Shown here: piece after piece, positions 49,440 through 57,055 of the stretch
How positions within the stretch are numbered: the first letter of the stretch is position 1
Layout: each line of letters begins with the position of its first letter
Source: Candidatus Nomurabacteria bacterium
GTDB lineage: Bacteria; Patescibacteriota; Saccharimonadia; Saccharimonadales; Saccharimonadaceae
NCBI GenBank assembly: GCA_031275815.1
Contig: JAISOF010000030.1
Coordinates: 1 to 64,000 of the forward strand
DNA length: 64,000 bases
Direction of reading: 5' to 3'
Made by a program: the position numbers and the translations under genes
Notes under the pieces: model-generated
Told to the model about the DNA's origin: nothing
The model's input: the letters and a program-made list of their open reading frames with translations, nothing else
Databases searched by the model: none

Positions 49440-49645
49440 CTGCTTACACAAGCATGACAGACGGCAACAGTAACAGCAGTGCCTACGGCATCACCGGCTG
49501 TGGCCCCAGCACCGCCACCAGCACCTACAACGACGCCATCACCACCGGCACCTCGCCCAACTAAGTCGCTACTAGCTATTCGTCAGGCAACCTCCAACGC
49601 AAATGCTACGGCTCAATCGGTCAGATCACCGGCACCACCCGAAAT
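49440..49645 (+). pseudogene. Surface-protein fragment
   Basis: A coding remnant reads AYTSMTDGNSNSSAYGITGC .. ITTGTSPN, stop (49562-49564), then in frame VATSYSSGNLQRKCYGSIGQ and ITGTTRNVH. Its GC-rich T/S/G/N composition matches the large surface proteins and differs from the AT-rich neighbours. It lacks a start and carries an internal stop. Confidence 0.55.
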
Positions 49646-49710
49646 GTTCATGTGATTTTTCTTGTCATAAACTCATCATACACCAAAAACAGATTATACC
49701 TAGTGTATTT

Positions 49711-49759
49711 TTGACATTTTGTATAAATAGTTGACATAAGCCATTCCATTTGCTACAAT
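49711..49759 (+). promoter_or_regulatory. Consensus promoter with direct repeats, antitoxin gene
   Basis: TTGACA (49731-49736), a 17-nt spacer and TACAAT (49754-49759). A second TTGACAT at 49711-49717 repeats the -35 sequence 20 bp upstream, about two helical turns, which would suit cooperative binding by the HTH-Panacea protein for autoregulation. Confidence 0.7.
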
Positions 49760-49784
49760 GAGAGTGCTAAAGAAAGGACTTAAT

Positions 49785-50486
49785 ATGAGACCACAGTGGA
49801 ACTTAAAAGAAATCCGCCAAACCTACGGACTGTCGCAAAGCGATATGGCTGGTGCCATTGGCGTTAAAAGTCGTGGCACGGTAGTGGCAGTTGAGAATGG
49901 CGAACGAGATTTGTCTAGCGAAGAACTGGGCCGGCTGGCTGATTTTCTTGGCGTGGAAATTTCTGATTTAATCAACTATGAAATCCCGAATTACGCAAAA
50001 TATCGCGAAATGTTGATAGAAACTTTGAGGCGCTACACGAAGTACACCAAGCGTCCTGTGCCAAAAACTTTGTTCGCCAAGCTAGTTTATCTTGCGGATT
50101 TTGCGTGGTTTTATAATGAATTAAAACCAATGAGCGGGATGAAATATCGGCGCGATACATTCGGACCAGTTCCAGACCAATTTTTCCGAATTGTGGACGG
50201 CATGATTGATAATGGCGAGTTAAAACTAGAAATCAAAGAAATCGTGGGACGCAAATCGCCCATGCAGGCGCTTAGTCTGAGCGACGACACGGCTGGCGAG
50301 CCAAACCAATATTTGTCTAAACGTGAGATTGACCTCATAGACAAAATAGTAAAAAAATGGAAAGACGCCAACGTTGACAGGATAGTTAATTTCACCCACG
50401 GTCAACTACCGTGGCAAGTAACTAGGCCAAATGAGTTTATACCTTATGAATTGATAACCCAGGAAGAGCCGAGCAATGTTTTCTAG
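49785..50486 (+). CDS. HTH-Panacea (DUF4065) antitoxin
   Basis: A 233-aa protein: an XRE helix-turn-helix at residues 3-60 (LKEIRQTYGLSQSDMAGAIGVKSRGTVVAVENGERDLSSEEL) and a C-terminal DUF4065/Panacea domain from about residue 85 (TLFAKLVYLADFAWFYNELKPMSGMKYRRDTFGPVPDQFFRIVDGM). Panacea is an antitoxin domain paired with many unrelated toxins; HTH-Panacea fusions usually autoregulate. The ATG at 49785 follows AAAGGA; an in-frame ATG at 49758 overlaps the -10 box. The stop overlaps the next gene by 11 bp, the usual antitoxin-toxin coupling. Confidence 0.85.
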   Translation: MRPQWNLKEIRQTYGLSQSDMAGAIGVKSRGTVVAVENGERDLSSEELGRLADFLGVEISDLINYEIPNYAKYREMLIETLRRYTKYTKRPVPKTLFAKLVYLADFAWFYNELKPMSGMKYRRDTFGPVPDQFFRIVDGMIDNGELKLEIKEIVGRKSPMQALSLSDDTAGEPNQYLSKREIDLIDKIVKKWKDANVDRIVNFTHGQLPWQVTRPNEFIPYELITQEEPSNVF

Positions 50487-50892
50487 TGACGGTTATAGGG
50501 TTTATTTTGAGGATTTTACTGCACGCCATTTTATTAAAAATTTTGAAAAGAAATATAAAGGCAGTTGGCTGACTACTCGCAAAGCTATTGTCAGCCAGTT
50601 ACGCAATGTTGATATGCTTATTAACAGTGGTCGTATTAAGCCGCCGATTCATATGACAGACGACCGCAGCGAGTGGATAATCAAATACGGGTTTGCTATT
50701 GCGGGTTTGAGGGAGTCGCCTAAAAATAGCGGACGGAGAATCATTGCGTATGTGAACGATAAGAAAAAAGTGGTGCGGATTTTGTTAGTTTATCACAAAG
50801 GTCATTTGGGTAAAGGAGCCGGCGAAACAAATGGGTGGAAAAGAATAGTCAGGCTGGAGTACAAAGAGCTATTAAGGAATTTTAATTTTTAG
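50476..50892 (+). CDS. Putative toxin, RelE/ParE-like, 138 aa
   Basis: The opening VYFEDFTARHFIKNFEKKYKGSWLTTRKAIVSQLRNVDML resembles the helical hairpin of RelE/HigB-like toxins, and the latter half (GRRIIAYVNDKKKVVRILLVYHKGHLGKG) gives the basic beta sheet with conserved K/H/Y residues expected of mRNA interferases. The family assignment is inferred from fold pattern and from coupling to the Panacea antitoxin. Expected role: translation inhibitor held in check by the upstream gene. Confidence 0.65.
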   Translation: MFSSDGYRVYFEDFTARHFIKNFEKKYKGSWLTTRKAIVSQLRNVDMLINSGRIKPPIHMTDDRSEWIIKYGFAIAGLRESPKNSGRRIIAYVNDKKKVVRILLVYHKGHLGKGAGETNGWKRIVRLEYKELLRNFNF

Positions 50893-50901
50893 GAGTAATA
50901 T

Positions 50902-52176
50902 ATGAACGAAATCAAATGCCCCCACTGTGGTAAAACCTTCAAAGTCGACGAGGCGGATTATGCTAGCATTTTGAAACAGGTGCGAGACAGTGAGTTTGCG
51001 AAAGAACTAAGCGAGCGTGAAAAATTGTTTGAACAAAACAAAGCCAGCGCCGTGCAGTTGGCGGAGGAAAAAACCAAGAATGAGTTGCGTGAACATTTCG
51101 CAAAATTGCAAAGCGAAATTGCGGCGAAAAAGCAGGAAATTATTGAGTTAAATTCCGCCAAGGAACGGGAACTTAGTAAGGTCGAGGCGGCCAAAGATCA
51201 AGAAATCATCCAGTTACGGGCGGAACTACAAAACGCCACCACCACCCAAAAACTAGCTGTCTCAGAAGCCGCCCGCAAAGCCGAAAAAGAAATAGATAAA
51301 CTCAGCGCCGAGCTGAAACAAAAGGACGCCGAAATCCAACTCAAAACCAGTTCGTTGAAAGAAAAATACGAGACACAAATTAAAGACCGTGACGAAACAA
51401 TCGAGCGACTGAAAGATATGAAAGCCAAGCTTTCCATCAAAATGCTGGGCGAAACTTTGGAGCAACACTGCGAAATCGAGTTTAATAAATTGCGGGCGAC
51501 GGGTTTTCAGAATGCTTATTTCGAAAAAGACAACGACGCTCGGTCGGGCAGCAAAGGCGACTATATTTATCGAGAGAATGATGAGGCTGACAACGAGATA
51601 ATTTCGATTATGTTTGAGATGAAAAACGAGCAAGACACGACCGCCACCAAGCACAAAAACGAAGATTTTTTGAAAGAGTTGGACAAAGACCGCAGCGAGA
51701 AAAAGTGCGAGTTTGCGGTGCTGGTTTCGCTGCTGGAATCGGAAAATGAGCTGTATAACACCGGCATTGTCGATATGTCGCACAAATATCCGAAAATGTA
51801 TGTCATTCGCCCGCAATTTTTCATCCCGATGATTACGCTACTTCGCAATGCGGCGCTCGGCTCGCTGAAGTACAAGCAAGAACTGGCGTTGGTACGTAAT
51901 CAAAATATCGACATTACTAATTTTGAACAAGAAGTGCTGAACTTCAAAACTGGCTTTGCTCGAACTTTTACCAACGCCGCCAAAAAATATAAAGAAGCCA
52001 TTGACAACATCGACAAGTCTATAACCCAACTTCAGAAAACCAAAGAAGCTCTGTTGACATCGGAGAAGCACCTGCTGGCCGCTAATAACAAAGCAGAAGA
52101 CCTAAGCATTAAGCGACTAACTAAGGACAATCCGACGATGACGGCACGGTTTGGGGAGCTCAAGAAGAGGGATTAG
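50902..52176 (+). CDS. DUF2130 protein
   Basis: A 424-aa protein with an N-terminal zinc-ribbon-like IKCPHCGKTFKVDE, a long coiled coil (residues about 30-180, K/E/Q-rich) and the DUF2130 domain, GETLEQHCEIEFNKLRATGF .. GSKGDYIYRE .. ISIMFEMKNEQD. The conserved acidic and lysine residues (DY, FEMKNE) suggest a PD-(D/E)XK-like nuclease core. The family is common beside restriction and defence genes; its role is not established. It starts 9 bp after the toxin gene with AGGAG. Confidence 0.88.
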   Translation: MNEIKCPHCGKTFKVDEADYASILKQVRDSEFAKELSEREKLFEQNKASAVQLAEEKTKNELREHFAKLQSEIAAKKQEIIELNSAKERELSKVEAAKDQEIIQLRAELQNATTTQKLAVSEAARKAEKEIDKLSAELKQKDAEIQLKTSSLKEKYETQIKDRDETIERLKDMKAKLSIKMLGETLEQHCEIEFNKLRATGFQNAYFEKDNDARSGSKGDYIYRENDEADNEIISIMFEMKNEQDTTATKHKNEDFLKELDKDRSEKKCEFAVLVSLLESENELYNTGIVDMSHKYPKMYVIRPQFFIPMITLLRNAALGSLKYKQELALVRNQNIDITNFEQEVLNFKTGFARTFTNAAKKYKEAIDNIDKSITQLQKTKEALLTSEKHLLAANNKAEDLSIKRLTKDNPTMTARFGELKKRD

Positions 52177-52187
52177 TTTTTACGTAG

Positions 52188-52504
52188 AAACTGACCGACT
52201 ATATGTTAACCCAAAAATAAAACCGTAGCATCTCAAAATTAAAAGTGGAGTGAACGTCAGATTATGATCTATAAAATTATTGATTATTATAGCCTACAAT
52301 AACGTTAATCGTACTATTATTAACGTATACTCACCGTCTCCTATTTTATTAAAAGAACCGTTTTCAAAAGATACTAAGTGAGCTAATTACTCCACTTTTA
52401 TTTTTGTCTAAACTCCACTCCGATTTTATTTTGGTGATGAGGGTTGTTCTATCTAGTGGGTACTGCAGTTTTATTTTTGGGCTAACAAACTGACCGACTA
52501 TATG
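52188..52504. mobile_element. MITE-like insertion with terminal inverted repeats and flanking direct repeat
   Basis: Terminal inverted repeats GTTAACCCAAAAATAAAAC (about 52205-52223) and GTTTTATTTTTGGGCTAAC (52468-52486) differ at one position. They are flanked by an exact 18-bp direct repeat, AAACTGACCGACTATATG, at 52188-52205 and 52487-52504. Inside, AAAAGTGGAGT and ACTCCACTTTT form a second inverted pair. The 281-bp element has no gene. It sits between the DUF2130 gene and the type III operon, just upstream of the mod promoter. The 18-bp duplication is long for a transposon target site. Confidence 0.7.
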
Positions 52505-52538
52505 GCAACTGGCGAAAAAGTGGTGTATAATTGAACGT

Positions 52539-54554
52539 ATGAACGGACAAAGTGATAACATCGTGGAGCGTAATCTCACCGAACTGGCACGGATTTTCCC
52601 AGAGGCATTTTCGGAGGGGAAAGTTGACTGGGATAGATTGCGGGCGACGCTGGGCGAAAATATTGAACTTGGTGAGCGTTATGGGTTGAGTTGGAAGGGC
52701 AAGAGTGACGTGTTTCGGGCAATCCAGGAGCAGACGAGCAAAACTTTGAAACCAGCGGAGGAGGAGTCTGTTGATTTTGACAAAACCCAGAATATTTTTA
52801 TTGAGGGCGACAATCTCGAAACCCTCAAAATCCTTCACAGAGCCTATTACGGCAAAATCAAAATGATTTATATCGACCCGCCGTATAATACTGGTAATGA
52901 TTTTGTTTATAACGACAAGTTTGCTGAGAGCCGGCGGGATTATCTCGCCGAGTCGGACGACCATGATGCGGACGGCGAGCGTACCCGCACCGACGGGCTG
53001 GTCAAAAACGGTCGTGATTCTGGGTATTGGCATAGCAATTGGCTGAATATGATGTATCCACGCTTGTTCTTGGCACGCAATTTGTTGCGTCAAGACGGCG
53101 TGATTTTTGTAAGCATTGACGATAATGAGGTAGCAAATTTGCGGTTGATTATGGACGAGATTTTTGGGGTGGAGAACTTTATTGCTAATATCATTTGGCA
53201 AAAGAAGTACACTCAGAGCAACGATGCGAACAACTTATCATACACTCACGAATATTTGACGTGCTATGCTCGCTCGATTGACGAAAGGAAGTCTATACTT
53301 AATAGACTTCCTCGTTCGGAAGAACAAAATGCGAGATATACTAACCCGGACAGAGACCCTCGTGGGGTATGGAAATCAATCCCTCTTCACGCTAGAAGTG
53401 GGACGAAAAGAGAAGAAATCCATTTTTCTAACGGTGTTAATTGGACTCCACCTGCTGGCACATTTAATAGGTTTAATCAACAAAAAATTACAGAACTAGA
53501 AAATGATAATAGAATATATTTTGGTAAGAACGGTAGCTCTACCCCCGTATTTAAAAAGTTTTTGAGTGAAGTCGGTGATATTGTTCCTAATAGTCTGTGG
53601 AAATACGAGGAGGTTGGCAGCACTGATTCTGCTCGTAGAGAGATAAAAGAGTTAATTCCGCAAAATGTATTTGACACACCAAAACCGGTTTCGTTGATAA
53701 AAAGGCTATGCCAAATTGGTACAGACGGCAAAAAAGACATCATCCTCGATTTCTTCGCTGGCTCCGGCACCACTGCTCAAGCCGTCGCAGAGTTAAATGC
53801 CGAGGACGGCGGCAACCGCAAATGGATTCTCGTTCAACTCCCCGAAGAGACCGACGAAAAATCCGAAGCCCGAAAAGCTGGTTTTGCCACTATTGCCGAC
53901 ATTTCCAAAGAGCGCATCCGCCGTGCTGGACAAAAAATAATCAAGGAAAACTTAAAATTTCCCAATGAAACAAAGAATGGGATGCAATTGGCGTCACACG
54001 GTTATTCATACGCAAGAAAAATAGGCGAAAAGATTAGCATGAAAAATATTACAGCACTCGACCAACACTTTATTGATACGGAGACCGGCGAAGATTTTTA
54101 TGAAAAATTTGGCAAAAATGACCCCAAGGACAAATACAGATTTGATCCTAATGCATTGGATATAGGCTTTAGGGTCTATAAACTTTCCGAAAGTAACCTC
54201 CGAAAATGGCGTGACCAAATGGACAGCTCGGACGATTTGCGTGGCGGACTACTCGACCAAATCGCCCCTCTCGCCGACAACGCCAGCGACAACGATTTGT
54301 TAATTGAACTTCTGCTTAAAAACGGCATCCGTCCCACCGAAAAAATCGTCGGCAAAGGCGACTACCTCGTCGCACCAAACGGTCTAATAATCTGCCTATC
54401 CCGCACCCTCACGCACGAAATCTTCGCCCAAATCCTCGCCGAAAAACCAACCAAAGTCATCTTGCTCGACATCGGTTTTCAAAACAACAGCCAACTAAAA
54501 GCCAATACTCTCCTCGCCGCCGAGCAGGGAGATGTTGGAGCGGAGGTGGTGTGA
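52539..54554 (+). CDS. mod: Type III restriction-modification methyltransferase (Mod)
   Basis: A 671-aa beta-class DNA methyltransferase: motif IV MIYIDPPYNTGNDFVY (D113PPY) precedes motif I LDFFAGSGTTAQAVAELN (about residue 405), the order typical of type III Mod. The region between, about residues 220-380, is the target-recognition domain and specifies the site. The methylated base is expected to be N6-adenine. TATAAT (52526-52531) stands 7 nt before the ATG. It leads a four-gene unit, and the next ATG overlaps its stop. Confidence 0.95.
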   Translation: MNGQSDNIVERNLTELARIFPEAFSEGKVDWDRLRATLGENIELGERYGLSWKGKSDVFRAIQEQTSKTLKPAEEESVDFDKTQNIFIEGDNLETLKILHRAYYGKIKMIYIDPPYNTGNDFVYNDKFAESRRDYLAESDDHDADGERTRTDGLVKNGRDSGYWHSNWLNMMYPRLFLARNLLRQDGVIFVSIDDNEVANLRLIMDEIFGVENFIANIIWQKKYTQSNDANNLSYTHEYLTCYARSIDERKSILNRLPRSEEQNARYTNPDRDPRGVWKSIPLHARSGTKREEIHFSNGVNWTPPAGTFNRFNQQKITELENDNRIYFGKNGSSTPVFKKFLSEVGDIVPNSLWKYEEVGSTDSARREIKELIPQNVFDTPKPVSLIKRLCQIGTDGKKDIILDFFAGSGTTAQAVAELNAEDGGNRKWILVQLPEETDEKSEARKAGFATIADISKERIRRAGQKIIKENLKFPNETKNGMQLASHGYSYARKIGEKISMKNITALDQHFIDTETGEDFYEKFGKNDPKDKYRFDPNALDIGFRVYKLSESNLRKWRDQMDSSDDLRGGLLDQIAPLADNASDNDLLIELLLKNGIRPTEKIVGKGDYLVAPNGLIICLSRTLTHEIFAQILAEKPTKVILLDIGFQNNSQLKANTLLAAEQGDVGAEVV

Positions 54555-55543
54555 TGAATGAAACTTCAGCAAAACAAAACGGAGACTATTTCTACTTGCG
54601 TTTCAAGGGTCCGAACGCTGACAATGGGATGCTTGACTTAGGGAAGGCTAGTAAAGTGCTTTATGCGATAAATCGCTGGGCAAAAAAATATAAAAAAGAG
54701 TGTGTAAATAACATAGATTTTGCTCTAAAAATTGGTGGGATAAAACGCGGAAGTACTGAACTGCAAATAATGATTGAACTTATTGAGCAACTTGTGTCAA
54801 CTCCCGTGGCACAAGTCGCGATACCTAGCATGATGCTAGCAAATATTCCTGGAATAAAAGATTTTATAAAATCGTTCGGCAAAACAATCGGTGAGCAATT
54901 AGCCCTAAAGTGTTTTGCGAAAGGGAAGAATCTGAGAGAATCTGATTTACGAGCAAAAAAAGGTAAGATAGTTGTCGATGCTGTCAATATAGATAACGAG
55001 CGTAAGGAAGTAGAAAAAAAAGACCTAGATTTTTATAGGAAATCCAATGATACACTTGATGATTTATTTGTTCTCGAGGAAGGAAAGGAAAATACATTGG
55101 AGATGGGGACAGTAATTAACGGAAAGTCAAGTGCTGTTGCTACATTATCTGTTACCGAGAAGAACTCTTTCGTCAAAGAATATTCTAGTGATGATATGGA
55201 GCGACGCATGAACGAAGGGTTTGATGATGAAAAAGCGACCGAGGAAAGAATTGTAGGGCAATTCGTTGAGTTTCATGGGCTAGCATACAAATACAGGTTT
55301 TCTTTTCAGGCACGAAAAGAACAAGATAAGTATGGTAAACAAAAAATTCTCTGCGTTGTTGATGACAACAAAACATCAGAAATATTAGATTTATTAAAGC
55401 CAGAGAACAAGAAAAATATATGTATACACGGTATGGCAGTAAAAGATTTTATGGGCAAATTAGATAAAATAAAAATCGATTGGTTCAATGAAAATCCGGA
55501 TTATAACCCAAATCAAATGGAGCTGTCGTATGGGACCAAATAA
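54554..55543 (+). CDS. Unknown protein between mod and res, 329 aa
   Basis: Not recognised. The N-terminal ~90 residues have a DLGKASKVLYAINRWAKKY helix and IGGIKRGSTELQIMIELIEQ, a GS.E.. pattern seen in proteins of several defence loci. A hydrophobic helical stretch follows (VAQVAIPSMMLANIPGIKDF, about residues 90-115). The C-terminal half looks like a small beta-rich domain (YKYRFSFQARKEQDKYGKQK). It starts ATG inside the stop of mod (GTGATGA), so translation is coupled. Function inferred only from position: part of a modified type III system. Confidence 0.75.
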   Translation: MNETSAKQNGDYFYLRFKGPNADNGMLDLGKASKVLYAINRWAKKYKKECVNNIDFALKIGGIKRGSTELQIMIELIEQLVSTPVAQVAIPSMMLANIPGIKDFIKSFGKTIGEQLALKCFAKGKNLRESDLRAKKGKIVVDAVNIDNERKEVEKKDLDFYRKSNDTLDDLFVLEEGKENTLEMGTVINGKSSAVATLSVTEKNSFVKEYSSDDMERRMNEGFDDEKATEERIVGQFVEFHGLAYKYRFSFQARKEQDKYGKQKILCVVDDNKTSEILDLLKPENKKNICIHGMAVKDFMGKLDKIKIDWFNENPDYNPNQMELSYGTK

Positions 55544-55624
55544 CTCTATCCCAACTAGTGGCGTCGTTGCGTATATTCTAAAAATGCAATTATGGACTGA
55601 TATTTATAGAAAGGCCTGCTTAGT

Positions 55625-57055
55625 ATGCTCATAAAGCAGATAAATATTACTAATTACAGGGTTTTTGATAATTTTGTGCTAGACGAAAACGATATTGCGA
55701 TTCCAGACGGGAAAACAAAAGGTAGTGGGCTTACGTTAATTATCGGAGAAAACGGAAATGGAAAAACTTCTATATTAGATGCAATAGCGCTAGGGCTGAA
55801 CACATACACAGTTGAGCAGTTTTCTTTCTTAGACCTACATAACATAGAGAAAAACACCATAATACAACTAACGGCGAAAATTCCTTTTAAAGTTAAAAGC
55901 ACGATGCCGAGGGGTAAATTTGATGCGATCGGCGTTAAGTTTGAGGCTCACACAAAGAAAAAATTAAGTGCTACTTATCTCAACAGGTTAACATCATCAG
56001 AGAACTTATTCGTGCCAATCGATTCGTCAAAATTCAAGGATAATCACCCGGACTTACGTATGTCGGTAAATAATCCTTTCAGTGGTTCTCGTTTTGATAA
56101 TATTGATTACATCATCATAAATGATGGTAGAACAAGCCAAATCAAAAGTGGAACTTTTTCGTCCACAAGATTTGATCGGCTAATTGAGCACTTTAATTCC
56201 TCATATCTTAATGATAAAAATATAGAGAAACCAGACTTTAATATGTCGATACAGGAAAAGTTTAAGGGAATGAATTTGGATAGCGGGATTTTGAGCGCTA
56301 TGAAAGAATTTACTAGAATCACTGGGCATGATATTGATTTATATCACATAGATAATTTTCAACCATTTTTAAATTCGTTCATAGGACAGAAGATCAATGA
56401 CAAAATGCCGTTGATTTCATCTGAGAAACTTGGCTCTGGGTTTCAAATGTTTTTAGCATTATTGGGACAATATTATATGAATAAGAATACAAAAAAAGAT
56501 TTGGTTGTGTTGATTGACGAAGCAGAAAATCATCTGCACCCTTCGCTGCAAAGAGAGTTAGTCAACTTGCTACTGGAAATTTCTAAAACGGCACAAGTTT
56601 TTGTAACGTCGCACTCTGCTGAATTAGTGAAACAAATTTCAATTAATAAAAGTCATAAAACTATTGTGATGAGTAGTCAAAAAAATCAGCCTACCAAGAA
56701 GCCACCGAAGTCGTTTATTTTACCATTACCAACAGCAGCAGAAACTAATTATGTTGCTTTTGATATCGAAAGCCTAGAGTATCATAATGAGTTGTATGGT
56801 CATCTCATGGAGATTTCAAACAAATTTAGCGTGAAAGATTTAGATGGCACATTCGGGGTTAATGATATTAAAAAATACGACTGGAATAACCCAACTGTGA
56901 ATAAACCTCAGCGATTATCCGTCCACTCTGTTATTCGTAACTGGTTTCACCACCCAGAGGATGCTAGTAAGAATGGCTTTTGCGATGCAGATTTTATTAA
57001 AGATAACCTAACCCAATCAATAGATTTTTTGAGAGACAGGATTAGAGAAAAATGA
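55625..57055 (+). CDS. OLD/SMC-like AAA ATPase in type III operon
   Basis: A 476-aa ABC/SMC-type ATPase: MLIKQINITNYRVFDNFVL, Walker A GENGNGKTSILDAI near residue 41, signature-like LGSGFQMFLALLGQYY, Walker B LVVLIDEAENHLHPSLQREL near residue 295, and a switch VFVTSHSAELVKQIS. The last 100 residues lack a Toprim core; they hold a distinct helical region (RLSVHSVIRNWFHHPEDASKN). Such AAA_15/21-type proteins occur in PARIS, Gabija-like and other defence systems, usually paired with an effector. The stop overlaps the res start by 4 bp. Confidence 0.85.
   Translation: MLIKQINITNYRVFDNFVLDENDIAIPDGKTKGSGLTLIIGENGNGKTSILDAIALGLNTYTVEQFSFLDLHNIEKNTIIQLTAKIPFKVKSTMPRGKFDAIGVKFEAHTKKKLSATYLNRLTSSENLFVPIDSSKFKDNHPDLRMSVNNPFSGSRFDNIDYIIINDGRTSQIKSGTFSSTRFDRLIEHFNSSYLNDKNIEKPDFNMSIQEKFKGMNLDSGILSAMKEFTRITGHDIDLYHIDNFQPFLNSFIGQKINDKMPLISSEKLGSGFQMFLALLGQYYMNKNTKKDLVVLIDEAENHLHPSLQRELVNLLLEISKTAQVFVTSHSAELVKQISINKSHKTIVMSSQKNQPTKKPPKSFILPLPTAAETNYVAFDIESLEYHNELYGHLMEISNKFSVKDLDGTFGVNDIKKYDWNNPTVNKPQRLSVHSVIRNWFHHPEDASKNGFCDADFIKDNLTQSIDFLRDRIREK

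Noticed and set aside
55625-57055. Calling the ATPase plus its neighbour a PARIS system
   Set aside because: The ATPase resembles AriA-type proteins, but the 329-aa partner shows no recognisable DUF4435 or Toprim features, and both lie inside a type III operon.
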